Assembly (NCBI RefSeq): GCF_025736935.1
Contig: NZ_CP107048.1
Span: forward strand, 1,426,001-1,490,000
Length of the DNA: 64,000 nt
Reading direction: 5' to 3'
Source: Qipengyuania sp. SS22
GTDB taxonomy: Bacteria > Pseudomonadota > Alphaproteobacteria > Sphingomonadales > Sphingomonadaceae
The position numbers were made by a program, and so were the translations under genes. The notes beneath the pieces were generated by a model. It was not told where the DNA came from and did no database searches. It worked only from the letters and a program-made list of their open reading frames with translations. Below, in pieces: positions 1-8,903 of the stretch (positions within the stretch are counted from its first letter, which is position 1; every line of letters starts with the position of its first letter).

Positions 1-561
1 GTTGGCGCTGATCAGCGCAATGCGGCCCGGCGCACTCGCCTGCACCTGCTTGACGTGCAGCGCATCGCCGATGCGCACGACGTGGATGCCCTCGCCCGAA
101 CGCTTGTTGCGGTCGACAAAAATCTCGTCGCCGCTGCGCAGGGTCGGTTCCATGCTGTCGCCCTCGACGCGGATCGCGGTGAGATCGGCACCCTCCAGCC
201 CCATTTCGCGCAGCCAACGGCGGCTGAAGCGGAAGCTGTCGAAGGAAATTTCCTCCGCCGAGAACGCGCCGGGACCCGCCGAGGCGTCGAGCGGGAGGCG
301 GGGTACGGTGATAAACTCGTCCGGGGTGGAGGCGCGCGCATGGGTTGGATCGGCACCCAGCGCGACCTCGGACACGCCGAAGAACTCGGCCAACCGCCGT
401 CGGTCCGCCTCCTCCAGCTTGCGCGGCGAACCCTTGCGCACGAATTGCTGGAGATAGCTGGGATTGCGGCCGAGCATGGCAGAAAGCGAGGCGAGGCTGG
501 TGCGCCCGGCCTCGGCCAGTTCGACCAGCTTCGCGCGGTCCGGCGTCATTCCGTCACTCAT
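1..561 (-). CDS. S24 family LexA/CI-like transcriptional regulator (C-terminus cut by window edge)
   Basis: The minus-strand frame runs open from an ATG at 561 to base 1, giving 187 residues without a stop, so the gene continues outside the window. Residues 8-60 look like a helix-turn-helix region (TSLASLSAMLGRNPSYLQQF). Residues about 85-187 match the S24 peptidase fold of LexA and phage CI repressors: GDSMEPTLRSGD holds the presumed nucleophile Ser136, and Lys171 in LHVKQV sits about 35 residues later, as the Ser-Lys dyad does in LexA. It is not LexA itself: the N-terminus lacks the usual LexA start. It is divergent from the small gene at 733, and the intergenic dyads are probable operators, so autoregulation is likely. 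Whether it self-cleaves is unknown. Confidence 0.85.
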   Translation of the reverse strand, partial: MSDGMTPDRAKLVELAEAGRTSLASLSAMLGRNPSYLQQFVRKGSPRKLEEADRRRLAEFFGVSEVALGADPTHARASTPDEFITVPRLPLDASAGPGAFSAEEISFDSFRFSRRWLREMGLEGADLTAIRVEGDSMEPTLRSGDEIFVDRNKRSGEGIHVVRIGDALHVKQVQASAPGRIALISAN

Positions 562-627
562 AAGACCGTGCCCTCAAGCCCGCCATCATCCAACCCGCGT
601 CACGCAGGACGGAGCATGCGAGAAACT

Positions 628-662
628 TCCTATAGCATAGGATTTTTCCTAGACAAGTAGGA
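628..662. promoter_or_regulatory. Two adjacent dyads, TCCTA...TAGGA, likely operators of the S24 regulator
   Basis: Positions 628-642 read TCCTAT-AGC-ATAGGA, a perfect 6-3-6 inverted repeat. Positions 647-662 read TCCTA-N6-TAGGA, a second inverted repeat with the same half-site. The two centres are about 19-20 bp apart, roughly two helical turns, which would allow cooperative binding of dimers on one DNA face. They lie between the divergent starts of the S24 regulator (561) and the small gene (733). The repeats are seen directly; binding by this regulator is inference. Confidence 0.6.
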
Positions 663-671
663 TTTCGACTG

Positions 672-686
672 GAACGAATCGAGAAC
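672..686. promoter_or_regulatory. SOS-box-like direct repeat GAAC-N7-GAAC
   Basis: The sequence has GAAC at 672-675 and again at 683-686, separated by exactly seven bases. This is the reverse complement of GTTC-N7-GTTC, the LexA box described for alphaproteobacteria. It lies 46 bp upstream of the small gene at 733 and next to the S24 operator dyads. With only eight fixed bases about two chance hits are expected in a window of this size counting both strands, so its position in a promoter region is the main argument. Confidence 0.35.
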
Positions 687-732
687 ACGGCGAGCGATTC
701 GCCTGTCTGACCAGCCCATTGGGGAGCACGCC

Positions 733-948
733 ATGCTGATCCGATCCGTCGAGAAATTCCTTCGCCAGCACGAGATGGCGGCCACCAAGTTCGGCCGCCT
801 TGCCGCGCATGATCCGCGCTTCGTGCTCGATCTGCGCATGGGCCGCGAACCGCGCGACCGCACCGAGCAGCGCATCCGCGGCTTCATGGCCGGTTTCGAA
901 GCCGCGCGCGAAGCAGCGCCCACGCCGGAGACCGCGCATGTCGGATGA
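733..948 (+). CDS. Small conserved protein of unknown function, 71 aa
   Basis: A GGGGAG ribosome-binding site at 721-726 lies six bases before the ATG. The product is soluble, basic in the middle, and has the pattern KFGRLAAHDPRFVLDLRMGREPR, which I recognise from short sphingomonad hypothetical proteins. The spacing hints at a small helix-turn-helix-like fold, but I cannot assign a function. It is divergent from the S24 regulator across the dyad array, and its last 11 bases overlap the next gene, so the two are probably translated together. Confidence 0.7.
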   Translation: MLIRSVEKFLRQHEMAATKFGRLAAHDPRFVLDLRMGREPRDRTEQRIRGFMAGFEAAREAAPTPETAHVG

Positions 949-1291
949 ACACGCCCCGCCCCGCCCGCCGCGCGCACGCCGCACCGCCGCCGATCGCCTG
1001 CGCGCCGCGCTCGCCGACCTCCACGCGCATCGCGGACAGGTGCTAACGCATACCGAGAAAGGCTGGGCGAGCATCACCTTCGCTGGCACGCGGCACAGCC
1101 TTGCGATCCTGTTTGCAGGCGAGGAGGCGGTGGCCGCCGGCGAAGAGTTCGTCGCTGCCCTGCCCGATCATGAGTTCGCAATCCCCGGCCAATTGGTCGC
1201 CGATGCCGGCGTGGTAGAGGTCGAACACCGCCTTCTCCCAGAACCGCGGCTGGTGGTGCAATGCGAATTGCTGCTGCTGGAGGAGAGCTGA
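938..1291 (+). CDS. Conserved hypothetical protein, 117 aa
   Basis: The ATG at 938 overlaps the end of the 71-aa gene by 11 bases, implying translational coupling; a longer in-frame extension to 800 lies wholly inside that gene and is unlikely. The N-terminus is Pro/Arg rich, followed by a compact domain with an acidic second half (EEAVAAGEEF and a C-terminal run of Leu and Glu). No signal peptide or membrane segment is visible. I recognise no catalytic motif. Context, downstream of an S24 regulator and a small partner gene, is the only functional clue. Confidence 0.65.
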   Translation: MSDEHAPPRPPRARRTAADRLRAALADLHAHRGQVLTHTEKGWASITFAGTRHSLAILFAGEEAVAAGEEFVAALPDHEFAIPGQLVADAGVVEVEHRLLPEPRLVVQCELLLLEES

Positions 1292-1416
1292 CTGAACTCT
1301 CGAATGTCAGCTTTTGTCGCACGACGCGTATCACGGAAGCGGCTGGGATTGGGTGGGAAGCTGATCAAAAATCCGCCTTTTTTAGGTTTACTAGTTTTCA
1401 GCCAGATCTACTAGCT

Positions 1417-1437
1417 TCCGTAGCTCAGCCGGAAAGA
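1417..1437 (+). other. tRNA-like 5' fragment (D-arm only)
   Basis: TCCGTAGCTCAGCCGGAAAG closely resembles the 5' end and D arm of a bacterial tRNA (the TAGCTCAG...GG...AGA pattern). No anticodon or T arm follows: the next gene starts at 1446. It could be the remnant left by integration at a tRNA gene or a chance match. It lies immediately before the AT-richer orphan gene. Confidence 0.25.
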
Positions 1438-1445
1438 CCAAAAGA

Positions 1446-1853
1446 ATGATCGGATTCTCGCTAATTCTTGCAGCAGAGGTAATGGTTCAGACGTTTGAAC
1501 CGTTGCCTGCTGAGCCTTGGAAAGAGACGTTCACGGCGCAATGCGGCGAAATGTTATTCGAGATTGTTCGACCAATATACCCTTCGGGCTTGAAGCCGAT
1601 CGTTACGCTCAATGGCAGAGACATGGCGGATATTTCGGGACTCTCCGAAGAATTGGACGAACGCGGCGCAGCCTATCGAATGTCTTTTCTCTGCTCACAA
1701 AATGCCGATTCGCTTACATTCCGTTGGGTACGTGGAACATTTGAAGATGGTGAAAGCATTGCCTACCACTCAGGAAGTGTTTCCTTTGACAATAGCGGTG
1801 TTTTGGACGTGATGTCTTGGCCAGCAACCGAGGAAGACTTCTGGTATCGCTAG
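1446..1853 (+). CDS. Hypothetical protein, 135 aa, possible secreted orphan
   Basis: The frame encodes a short hydrophobic start (MIGFSLILAAEVMV) that could be a weak signal peptide, then a mixed alpha/beta domain with two cysteines and an acidic C-terminus ending EEDFWYR. The surrounding bases (about 1300-1850) are visibly richer in A and T than the neighbours and codon choice is less GC-biased, suggesting acquired DNA. There is no strong ribosome-binding site before the ATG. I do not recognise the family, and no neighbour suggests a role. Confidence 0.55.
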   Translation: MIGFSLILAAEVMVQTFEPLPAEPWKETFTAQCGEMLFEIVRPIYPSGLKPIVTLNGRDMADISGLSEELDERGAAYRMSFLCSQNADSLTFRWVRGTFEDGESIAYHSGSVSFDNSGVLDVMSWPATEEDFWYR

Positions 1854-1865
1854 CCGACTGATGGC

Positions 1866-1912
1866 GGCTTTGGGGTCGTCAGCCGAACGACCGCTTTCAG
1901 GCGGCCAAAGCC
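1866..1912. terminator. Nested hairpin in convergent intergenic space
   Basis: GGCTTTGG at 1866-1873 pairs with CCAAAGCC at 1905-1912, and inside it GGTCGT (1874-1879) pairs with ACGACC (1887-1892). It lies between the convergent ends of the orphan gene (1853) and the aldehyde dehydrogenase (1938). There is no long T run, so a terminator role is inferred from position and structure. Confidence 0.4.
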
Positions 1913-1937
1913 GAAACCTGCCCTTCCCCACTCCTCA

Positions 1938-3371
<1,434 letters not shown>

Positions 3372-3395
3372 GTCGTCTCCTTCACCCGGTCAATC

Positions 3396-5051
3396 TCAGA
3401 GCTTCGCACTCAGTTCCTTGATATCGTGATTCAATATCCGGTCGTTCTCCGAGTAATCGACCGGGCAGTCGATCAAATGGACCCCCGGCGTGTCGCGGCA
3501 ATGCGCGAGCAATTCGCGCAAATGGTCGCTGCTTTCGACCCGGTGGCCATGCGCGCCGTAGCTTTCGGCATATTTGACGAAATCGGGATTGCCATAGGTC
3601 AGGCCGAAATCCTCGAACCCCATATTGGCCTGCTTCCAGCGGATCATGCCGTAGGCATCGTCGCGCAGAATCAGCACGATCAGGTTCAGCTCCAGCCGCA
3701 CCGCGGTTTCCATCTCCTGGCTGTTCATCATGAACCCGCCGTCGCCGCAGATCGCCATGACCTTGCGGTCGGGATAGAGCATCGCGCTCATCATTGCGCT
3801 GGGCAGCCCCGCCCCCATCGTGGCGAGTGCATTGTCGAGCAGCACGGTGTTGGGCTGCGAGGCGCAATAGCCGCGCGCGAACCAGATCTTGTAGACGCCG
3901 TTGTCGAGGCAAATAATTCCGTCATCGGGCATGCAATCGCGCACCTGCTGGACGAGATGCGGCGGGAAGATCGGGAAGCGCGTATCCGCCGCGAGGCTTT
4001 CGGTATGTTCGAGCTCGGCGCGGTGATAGCGCTTGAGCTCCGCGCTTTGCCAATGGTCCTGCCGGGTGATGTCTTCCTTCATCTGCCAGATCGCATTGGC
4101 GATATCGCCGATCACCTCGATCTGCGGGAAATAGACCGGATCGACCTCCGCGCTGCGGTTGCTGACATGGATCACCGTGTGGCCGTTGTGGCGCATGAAG
4201 AAGGGCGGCTTCTCGATCACATCGTGGCCGACATTGACGATGACGTCGGCTTCTTCGATCGCGCGGTGGCAGAAATCGCCCGCCGACAGCGCCGCACAAC
4301 CGAGGAACAGCGGGTGCCGCTCGTCGAGCACGCCCTTGCCCATCTGCGTGGTGACGAAGGGGATGCCGGTTTTCTCGATGAATTCGGCGAGCATCTTGCC
4401 GGTCATCTTGCGGTTGGCGCCCGCACCGATGACGAGGATGGGGTTGCGCGCCGCAGTCAGCGCGGCGACCGCCTGGTCGACCGCCTTGGGTTCGGCGCTG
4501 GGCCGCCGCGCAACGCTGCGCGGGATCGGCGTCGAATCGGTCGGTTCCTCGGCGATATCCTCGGGCAGTTCGAGATGGACCGCGCCGGGCTTCTCTTCTT
4601 CCGCCAGGCGATAGGCTTCGCGCACGCGGCTGGGGATATTGTCCCCGGCATGCAACTGGCGGGTATATTTGGTGATCGGTTCCATCATCGCGACCACATC
4701 GAGGATCTGGAACTGGCCCTGCTTCGATTTCTTGATCGGCTTCTGGCCGGTGATCATCATCATCGGCATGCCGCCCAATTGCGCATAGGCGGCGGCGGTG
4801 ACGAAGTTGGTCGCGCCGGGGCCGAGCGTGGCGATGCACACGCCGGTCTTGCCCGTGTGGCGGCCATAGGTCGCGGCCATGAAGCCGGCGCCCTGTTCGT
4901 GACGCGTGAGCACCAGCTTGATCTGGCTGGAGCGGCTGAGGCTGTCGAGGAAGTCGAGGTTTTCCTCGCCCGGGACGCCAAAGATATACTCGCAGCCCTC
5001 GGCTTCGAGACATTCGATAAACAGGTCGGACGCCTTGCGTGGCTCGGTCAT
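3396..5051 (-). CDS. Acetolactate synthase large-subunit-like TPP-dependent enzyme
   Basis: 551 residues with the three-domain layout of thiamine-diphosphate enzymes. The activating glutamate is Glu52 in RHEQGAGFMA; the Mg-TPP motif starts at GDGG (436-439) with Asn443. It is annotated by similarity as acetolactate synthase, which condenses two pyruvates, but no small regulatory subunit (ilvN/ilvH) is adjacent. Its partners are an aldehyde dehydrogenase and a 2-hydroxyacid dehydrogenase, which is not a branched-chain amino acid operon. It may be a catabolic or differently specific carboligase or decarboxylase. A GGGGGGA site lies upstream of the ATG at 5051. Confidence 0.85.
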   Translation of the reverse strand: MTEPRKASDLFIECLEAEGCEYIFGVPGEENLDFLDSLSRSSQIKLVLTRHEQGAGFMAATYGRHTGKTGVCIATLGPGATNFVTAAAYAQLGGMPMMMITGQKPIKKSKQGQFQILDVVAMMEPITKYTRQLHAGDNIPSRVREAYRLAEEEKPGAVHLELPEDIAEEPTDSTPIPRSVARRPSAEPKAVDQAVAALTAARNPILVIGAGANRKMTGKMLAEFIEKTGIPFVTTQMGKGVLDERHPLFLGCAALSAGDFCHRAIEEADVIVNVGHDVIEKPPFFMRHNGHTVIHVSNRSAEVDPVYFPQIEVIGDIANAIWQMKEDITRQDHWQSAELKRYHRAELEHTESLAADTRFPIFPPHLVQQVRDCMPDDGIICLDNGVYKIWFARGYCASQPNTVLLDNALATMGAGLPSAMMSAMLYPDRKVMAICGDGGFMMNSQEMETAVRLELNLIVLILRDDAYGMIRWKQANMGFEDFGLTYGNPDFVKYAESYGAHGHRVESSDHLRELLAHCRDTPGVHLIDCPVDYSENDRILNHDIKELSAKL

Positions 5052-5126
5052 ACGCGATTCCCCCCTTCGCGGCCCGCACAGGCAGGCATGAACAGAAATA
5101 CGCGACCCGAGTCTTCCCGGCTTTCT

Positions 5127-5147
5127 GCAGGCCTAACAGAGGCCTGC
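5127..5147. other. Perfect hairpin between hydroxyacid dehydrogenase and TPP-enzyme genes
   Basis: GCAGGCCT at 5127-5134 and AGGCCTGC at 5140-5147 form a perfect 8-bp stem with a 5-base loop, eight bases past the stop of the dehydrogenase on the minus strand. No T run follows. It could tune transcription or mRNA stability between the genes of the trio. Confidence 0.4.
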
Positions 5148-5154
5148 GGGCGTG

Positions 5155-6093
5155 TCAGTAGCCGAGGCCCAGATCCATCTGCGGCTGGACCGGCTCGCCC
5201 TGCTGCCAGCGTTCGAGGTTCTCGATGAAGCGGTCCGCGCTGCGCTGGAACATCTTGGTCTGCGCGCGGCCCGACAGGTGCATGGTGACCTGCGCATTCT
5301 CGAGGTCCCACAGCGGGTGATCCTCGGGCAGCGGTTCGGGTTCAGTCACGTCGAGCAACGCGGCCTCGATCTGGTCCTGCTTCAGCGCCTCGACCAGCGC
5401 CGCCTGATCGACCACATCGCCGCGCGCGATATTCACCAGCACGCCATTGGGCCGCATCGCGGCAAGCTCCATCGCGCCGATCATGTGGCGGGTTTCGTCG
5501 GTCGAGGGGACCGCCAGCACGACCCAGCCGAACTCGCCCAGCTTCTCGCGCCATTCGCCCGGCCTCAGCGCGCCGTCGGCGCCCGAGCGGCGCACCGGCA
5601 CCACCTTCATGTCGAACGCCTCGAGCCGCGTCTTGATGAGCGATCCGATCGCGCCCATCCCCAGCAGCAGCACGCGCTCGCCCGCCAGTTCGCGCTTGCC
5701 CGGGCTGTCGAGCAGCCATTCGTGCCGGTCCTGCGCGCGCACTACCTCGCGATAGCCCTTGGCATGCGCGAGCATCAGCATGACGACATATTCGGCGATG
5801 GTGATCGCATTGATGCCAACGCCATTGGTGACCACCACGCCGCGTTCCTGGAGCAGGTCGAGCGGCATGAAATCGAGCCCAGCGTAGATCGAGTTCATCC
5901 ATTTGAGCCCGGTCGCGGCGCGCGCGATCTCGATCATCGGCTCTTTTTCGTTGAGGTCGAACCAGCCGATCTCGGCCTGCGGAGCGAACTCCAGCGCCTG
6001 CTCCTTGCTCGTGAACCAGAGCGGCTCGACCCATTCGGGCAGGCGCGGTTCGACCAGCGGGCGGATCATGGCGGACAGGACGGCTTTGGTCAT
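5155..6093 (-). CDS. D-2-hydroxyacid dehydrogenase (NAD(P)-binding)
   Basis: Interconverts a 2-oxoacid and a D-2-hydroxyacid. The 312-residue protein carries the nucleotide-binding motif GMGAIG, the catalytic arginine in NIARGDVVDQ, glutamate in DVTEPEPLPEDHP and histidine in VTMHLSGRAQ, as in the GhrA-like glyoxylate/hydroxypyruvate reductase branch. The start at 6093 is preferred over 6117 because GAGGGAGA lies just upstream of it. It heads the minus-strand trio with the TPP enzyme and aldehyde dehydrogenase. Substrate unknown; glyoxylate, hydroxypyruvate or another 2-oxoacid are all possible. Confidence 0.85.
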   Translation of the reverse strand: MTKAVLSAMIRPLVEPRLPEWVEPLWFTSKEQALEFAPQAEIGWFDLNEKEPMIEIARAATGLKWMNSIYAGLDFMPLDLLQERGVVVTNGVGINAITIAEYVVMLMLAHAKGYREVVRAQDRHEWLLDSPGKRELAGERVLLLGMGAIGSLIKTRLEAFDMKVVPVRRSGADGALRPGEWREKLGEFGWVVLAVPSTDETRHMIGAMELAAMRPNGVLVNIARGDVVDQAALVEALKQDQIEAALLDVTEPEPLPEDHPLWDLENAQVTMHLSGRAQTKMFQRSADRFIENLERWQQGEPVQPQMDLGLGY

Positions 6094-6130
6094 CGAATTC
6101 TCCCTCGATGCCTCCATTGCCGGTCAGGCG

Positions 6131-6442
6131 CTATTTCGCAAACCGTTCCTTGCGGCGGGTGGCAATGTCGAGGATCGCGGCGGCCACTTCGCCGGCATTG
6201 CGCAGGACATGGCTGGGCGGGACCTGCATGATGTCGACCCGGTGGCGTTCCTGCCAGCGTTCGCGCGCGCCGTTCTGATTGGCGCGGAAGGGATCGTCAT
6301 CGACCTCGATCGCGAGATGCGCGGCGGCGCAATAGAATGGCAGAGTGAAGCCCTCGGCCGCATGATCGCGGGCGAATTGCAGGCCGGGCGGTGCGTCCTT
6401 GAGATGCTCCCACAGAAGCGTCTGTGGATCGGCCTTGCTCAT
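6131..6442 (-). CDS. DUF559 domain protein (Vsr/restriction-endonuclease-like fold)
   Basis: A 103-residue protein matching the DUF559 family, which shares the fold of very-short-patch repair nucleases. The typical elements are present: LWEHL near the start, FYCAAAHLAIEVDDD in the middle and RWQERHRVDIMQVP. The ATG overlaps the cysS stop (ATGA), so the two genes are translationally coupled. DUF559 proteins are widespread as small stand-alone genes; no methylase or specificity subunit is nearby, so a restriction role is not supported. Confidence 0.8.
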   Translation of the reverse strand: MSKADPQTLLWEHLKDAPPGLQFARDHAAEGFTLPFYCAAAHLAIEVDDDPFRANQNGARERWQERHRVDIMQVPPSHVLRNAGEVAAAILDIATRRKERFAK

Positions 6443-7899
6443 AGTTTCCATTCCCAGCCCAGTGGGTCGCCATCCATAACCTCGACGCCCTGTTCCGCAA
6501 GGCTGTCGCGGATGGCATCAGAGGTGGCGAAGTCCTTGGCCACGCGCGCTTCCTTGCGGCGCAGGAGTTCGGCTTCGATTTCCTCTTCGGTGATGGCCGC
6601 GTCCTTTGGGCGAATTCGTAGTTCGCAGCGTTTGATCTTCAGCAATTGAAGGCCCAACAGGGGGTCAAGCAATCTGACCGCTTCCAATTTTTTCCCACTG
6701 GTGAAGAAACCGGCGCCAAGTAGTCCATCCAATTTGGAAAGCAGCAGGGGCGTGTTCAAATCGTCGCTAATTGCGGCGTCGAATTCCTCTTTTTCTTCGT
6801 TGGTTAGCCGCTTCAAATCTTCACTTTGCTCAGGCTTGGCACGAAGCTTCTCGACCGCCATCACCATGCGCTTCAGGCGGGTCAGGGCTGCGCCCAGCCC
6901 TTCCCACGAAAACTCCAGCTCGCTGCGGTAATGCGCCTGCAGGCACATCATGCGGTAGGCGAGCGGGTGATAGCCCTTGTCGATCAGCAATTGCAGCCGC
7001 AGGAACTCGCCCGACGACTTGCTCATCTTGCCGCTGCGCTCGACGAGGAAATTGTTGTGCATCCAGATCTTCGCCCCCGAATGCGTCGCCTCGTCCAGAC
7101 CGCCGCAGCCGCAGAAGGCCTGGTTCTGCGCGATCTCGTTAGGGTGGTGGATCTCGCGGTGGTCGATCCCGCCGGTGTGGATATCGAAGGGGAAGCCGAG
7201 CAGCTTTTCGCCCATGACCGAGCATTCGAGATGCCAGCCGGGTGCGCCCATTCCCCAGGGGGACGGCCATTCCATCTGCCGCGTCTCGCCAACCGGGGTC
7301 TTGCGCCAGATCGCGAAATCGGCGGCGTTGCGCTTGCCCGCAACGGTGTCGATCCGGCCCCTAGACTCTTCGGCGCCTTCCTCGGTCACCGCCCGCGCGA
7401 GACGGCCGTAGTCCGCGACGGTCGAGACATCGAAATAGAGCCCGCTGTCGAGCTCGTAGCAATGCTGGTCGGCAATGCTCTTCGCGAAGTCGATCATCTC
7501 GTCGATGTAATCGGTGGCCACCGACCACTTGGCAGGCTCGCGGATATTGAGCGCCTTCACATCGGCCCAGAACGCCTCCGTATAATGCCGCGCGATGTCC
7601 CAGATCGACTGCGCCTTGGCCGCAGCCATCTTCTCCATCTTGTCCTCGCCCGCATCGCCATCGTCGGTCAGGTGGCCGACATCGGTGATGTTGATGATGT
7701 GGGTGAGGTCGTAGCCCTTCCAGCTCAGCGTGCGTCCCAGCACATCGGCGAAGACATAGGCGCGCATATTGCCGATATGCGGGTAATTGTAGACCGTCGG
7801 CCCACAGGTATAGACGCGCGCCTCGCCGGGATGGACGGGAGTGAATTCCTCCAGTTCGCGGGTCAGCGAGTTGAACAGCTTGAGCGGCGTGTCGGTCAT
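6439..7899 (-). CDS. cysS: Cysteinyl-tRNA synthetase
   Basis: Charges tRNA-Cys with cysteine in the cytoplasm. The 486-residue class I synthetase shows the zinc ligand Cys in VYTCGPT, the HIGH-like motif as PHIGN (a known variant in this enzyme), the zinc/substrate segment LECSVMGE followed by HTGGIDHREIHHPNE, and KMSKS in SGKMSKSSGE. The start at 7899 (MTDTPLKLFNSLTREL) fits the family; an upstream extension to 8040 would read through the REP-like element and is rejected. Downstream it overlaps the DUF559 gene by four bases. Confidence 0.97.
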   Translation of the reverse strand: MTDTPLKLFNSLTRELEEFTPVHPGEARVYTCGPTVYNYPHIGNMRAYVFADVLGRTLSWKGYDLTHIINITDVGHLTDDGDAGEDKMEKMAAAKAQSIWDIARHYTEAFWADVKALNIREPAKWSVATDYIDEMIDFAKSIADQHCYELDSGLYFDVSTVADYGRLARAVTEEGAEESRGRIDTVAGKRNAADFAIWRKTPVGETRQMEWPSPWGMGAPGWHLECSVMGEKLLGFPFDIHTGGIDHREIHHPNEIAQNQAFCGCGGLDEATHSGAKIWMHNNFLVERSGKMSKSSGEFLRLQLLIDKGYHPLAYRMMCLQAHYRSELEFSWEGLGAALTRLKRMVMAVEKLRAKPEQSEDLKRLTNEEKEEFDAAISDDLNTPLLLSKLDGLLGAGFFTSGKKLEAVRLLDPLLGLQLLKIKRCELRIRPKDAAITEEEIEAELLRRKEARVAKDFATSDAIRDSLAEQGVEVMDGDPLGWEWKL

Positions 7900-7939
7900 G
7901 CGAAGCGCAATGGCGCGGAGGCGGGGGCCGGTCAACACG

Positions 7940-8046
7940 CAGTCATTGCGAGGAGCCGGAGGCGACGTGGCAATCCATCTTCCGACCTGGCTTATTCCGG
8001 TAATGCCGGGTGATGGATTGCTTCGCCTTGCGGCTCGCAATGACTG
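7940..8046. repeat. REP-like extragenic palindrome
   Basis: Two nested perfect inverted repeats: CAGTCATTGCGAG (7940-7952) with CTCGCAATGACTG (8034-8046), and CAATCCATC (7971-7979) with GATGGATTG (8012-8020). The motif (TGGATTGCTTCGC...CGCAATGAC) is a dispersed intergenic repeat in many proteobacterial genomes. It sits between the nitroreductase and cysS, both on the minus strand. A single-arm relative lies at 53338-53366. Confidence 0.75.
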
Positions 8047-8058
8047 CTGGTCGGGGTA

Positions 8059-8730
8059 CTACCACCCCTCCCAGCGCACGCTTTCCTCGATCCCGGCGCG
8101 CCTTACGGCGAAATTGTTCACCGCGGCTTCTTCGTCGCGGTAACCGATGGCGACACCGCAGAAGAAGGTGTGATCCTCGGGGATATCGACCATTTCGCGG
8201 ATCTGCGGCGAATAGACCGCCCAGGCTTCCTGGAAACAGGTGTCGAGCCCTTCCTCGCGCGCGAGCAGGCCCACGGTCTGCAGCCACATGCCGATATCGC
8301 TCCATTGCGGCGGGCCCATGTATTTGGGCGTGTGGACCAGCATCAGCACCGGCGCCCCGAAGGCGCGGAAATTGTTGGCGAACCACATCAGCCGCTTGCC
8401 CTTCTCCTCGCGGGAGATTGCGAGCGCGCCGTACATGTCCTCGCCCACCCCGCGGCGGCGCTGTTCATAGGCGCCGTCGAGTTCGGGCGGATAGACGTGA
8501 TATTCGGGCGCAAACGCCTCGCGTCCCTTGGGCAGGTCCTGCGCCACGCGGTCGAACAGTGCCTGCATCGGCGCGCCGGTCAGCACGATCCCATGCCATG
8601 GCTGCGTGTTGCCACCCGAGGGGCTGCGCTGCGCCTTTTCGAGAATACGGGTAAGCGTTTCGCGCTCGACCGGCTGGTCGGTAAAAGCACGCACGGAGCG
8701 GCGCGTCTGGACGGCGTCGGTAACGTTCAT
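8059..8730 (-). CDS. Nitroreductase family protein
   Basis: A 223-residue FMN-dependent oxidoreductase of the nitroreductase fold, which reduces nitro compounds, quinones or flavins with NAD(P)H. Family features: N-terminal RRSVRAFTDQPV (FMN phosphate contact), SPSGGNTQPWHG, and the C-terminal FFCGVAIGYRDEEAAVN. The ATG at 8730 is preferred because AGGAG lies just upstream; an extension to 8763 has no such site. It is flanked on both sides by REP-like repeats and shares no operon with its neighbours. Physiological substrate unknown. Confidence 0.9.
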   Translation of the reverse strand: MNVTDAVQTRRSVRAFTDQPVERETLTRILEKAQRSPSGGNTQPWHGIVLTGAPMQALFDRVAQDLPKGREAFAPEYHVYPPELDGAYEQRRRGVGEDMYGALAISREEKGKRLMWFANNFRAFGAPVLMLVHTPKYMGPPQWSDIGMWLQTVGLLAREEGLDTCFQEAWAVYSPQIREMVDIPEDHTFFCGVAIGYRDEEAAVNNFAVRRAGIEESVRWEGW

Positions 8731-8801
8731 TGTGATTTTTCTCTCCTCGTCGCCTGCAAGCAAGCGTCCCCCAAATTTGCGGCTTTGACTTGCCCCCAGG
8801 C

Positions 8802-8884
8802 CGTCGCCCCCGCGAAGGCGGGGGTCCCGCTCACTTCCTCGCCAGCTTCACAGTAGCGGGATCCCCGCCTGCGCGGGGATGACG
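8802..8884. repeat. REP-like inverted repeat, second type
   Basis: A 30-base arm at 8802-8831 and its inverted partner at 8855-8884 match at 26 of 30 positions by my reading. Each arm is itself palindromic (CCCCGC...GCGGGG). The arm sequence (CGTCATCCCCGCGCAGGCGG type) is a common dispersed element in proteobacterial intergenic DNA. It lies between cobT and the nitroreductase and may act as a terminator or processing site. Confidence 0.7.
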
Positions 8885-8903
8885 ATGCGCGAACAGGCGC
8901 GGC

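Noticed and set aside
1417..1437. Complete tRNA gene
   Set aside because: Only the D-arm-like segment is present; there is no anticodon arm, T arm or CCA-proximal acceptor strand before the next gene.
6131..6442. Restriction-modification or defence nuclease role for the DUF559 protein
   Set aside because: No methyltransferase, specificity subunit or other defence gene is nearby, and it is coupled to cysS.
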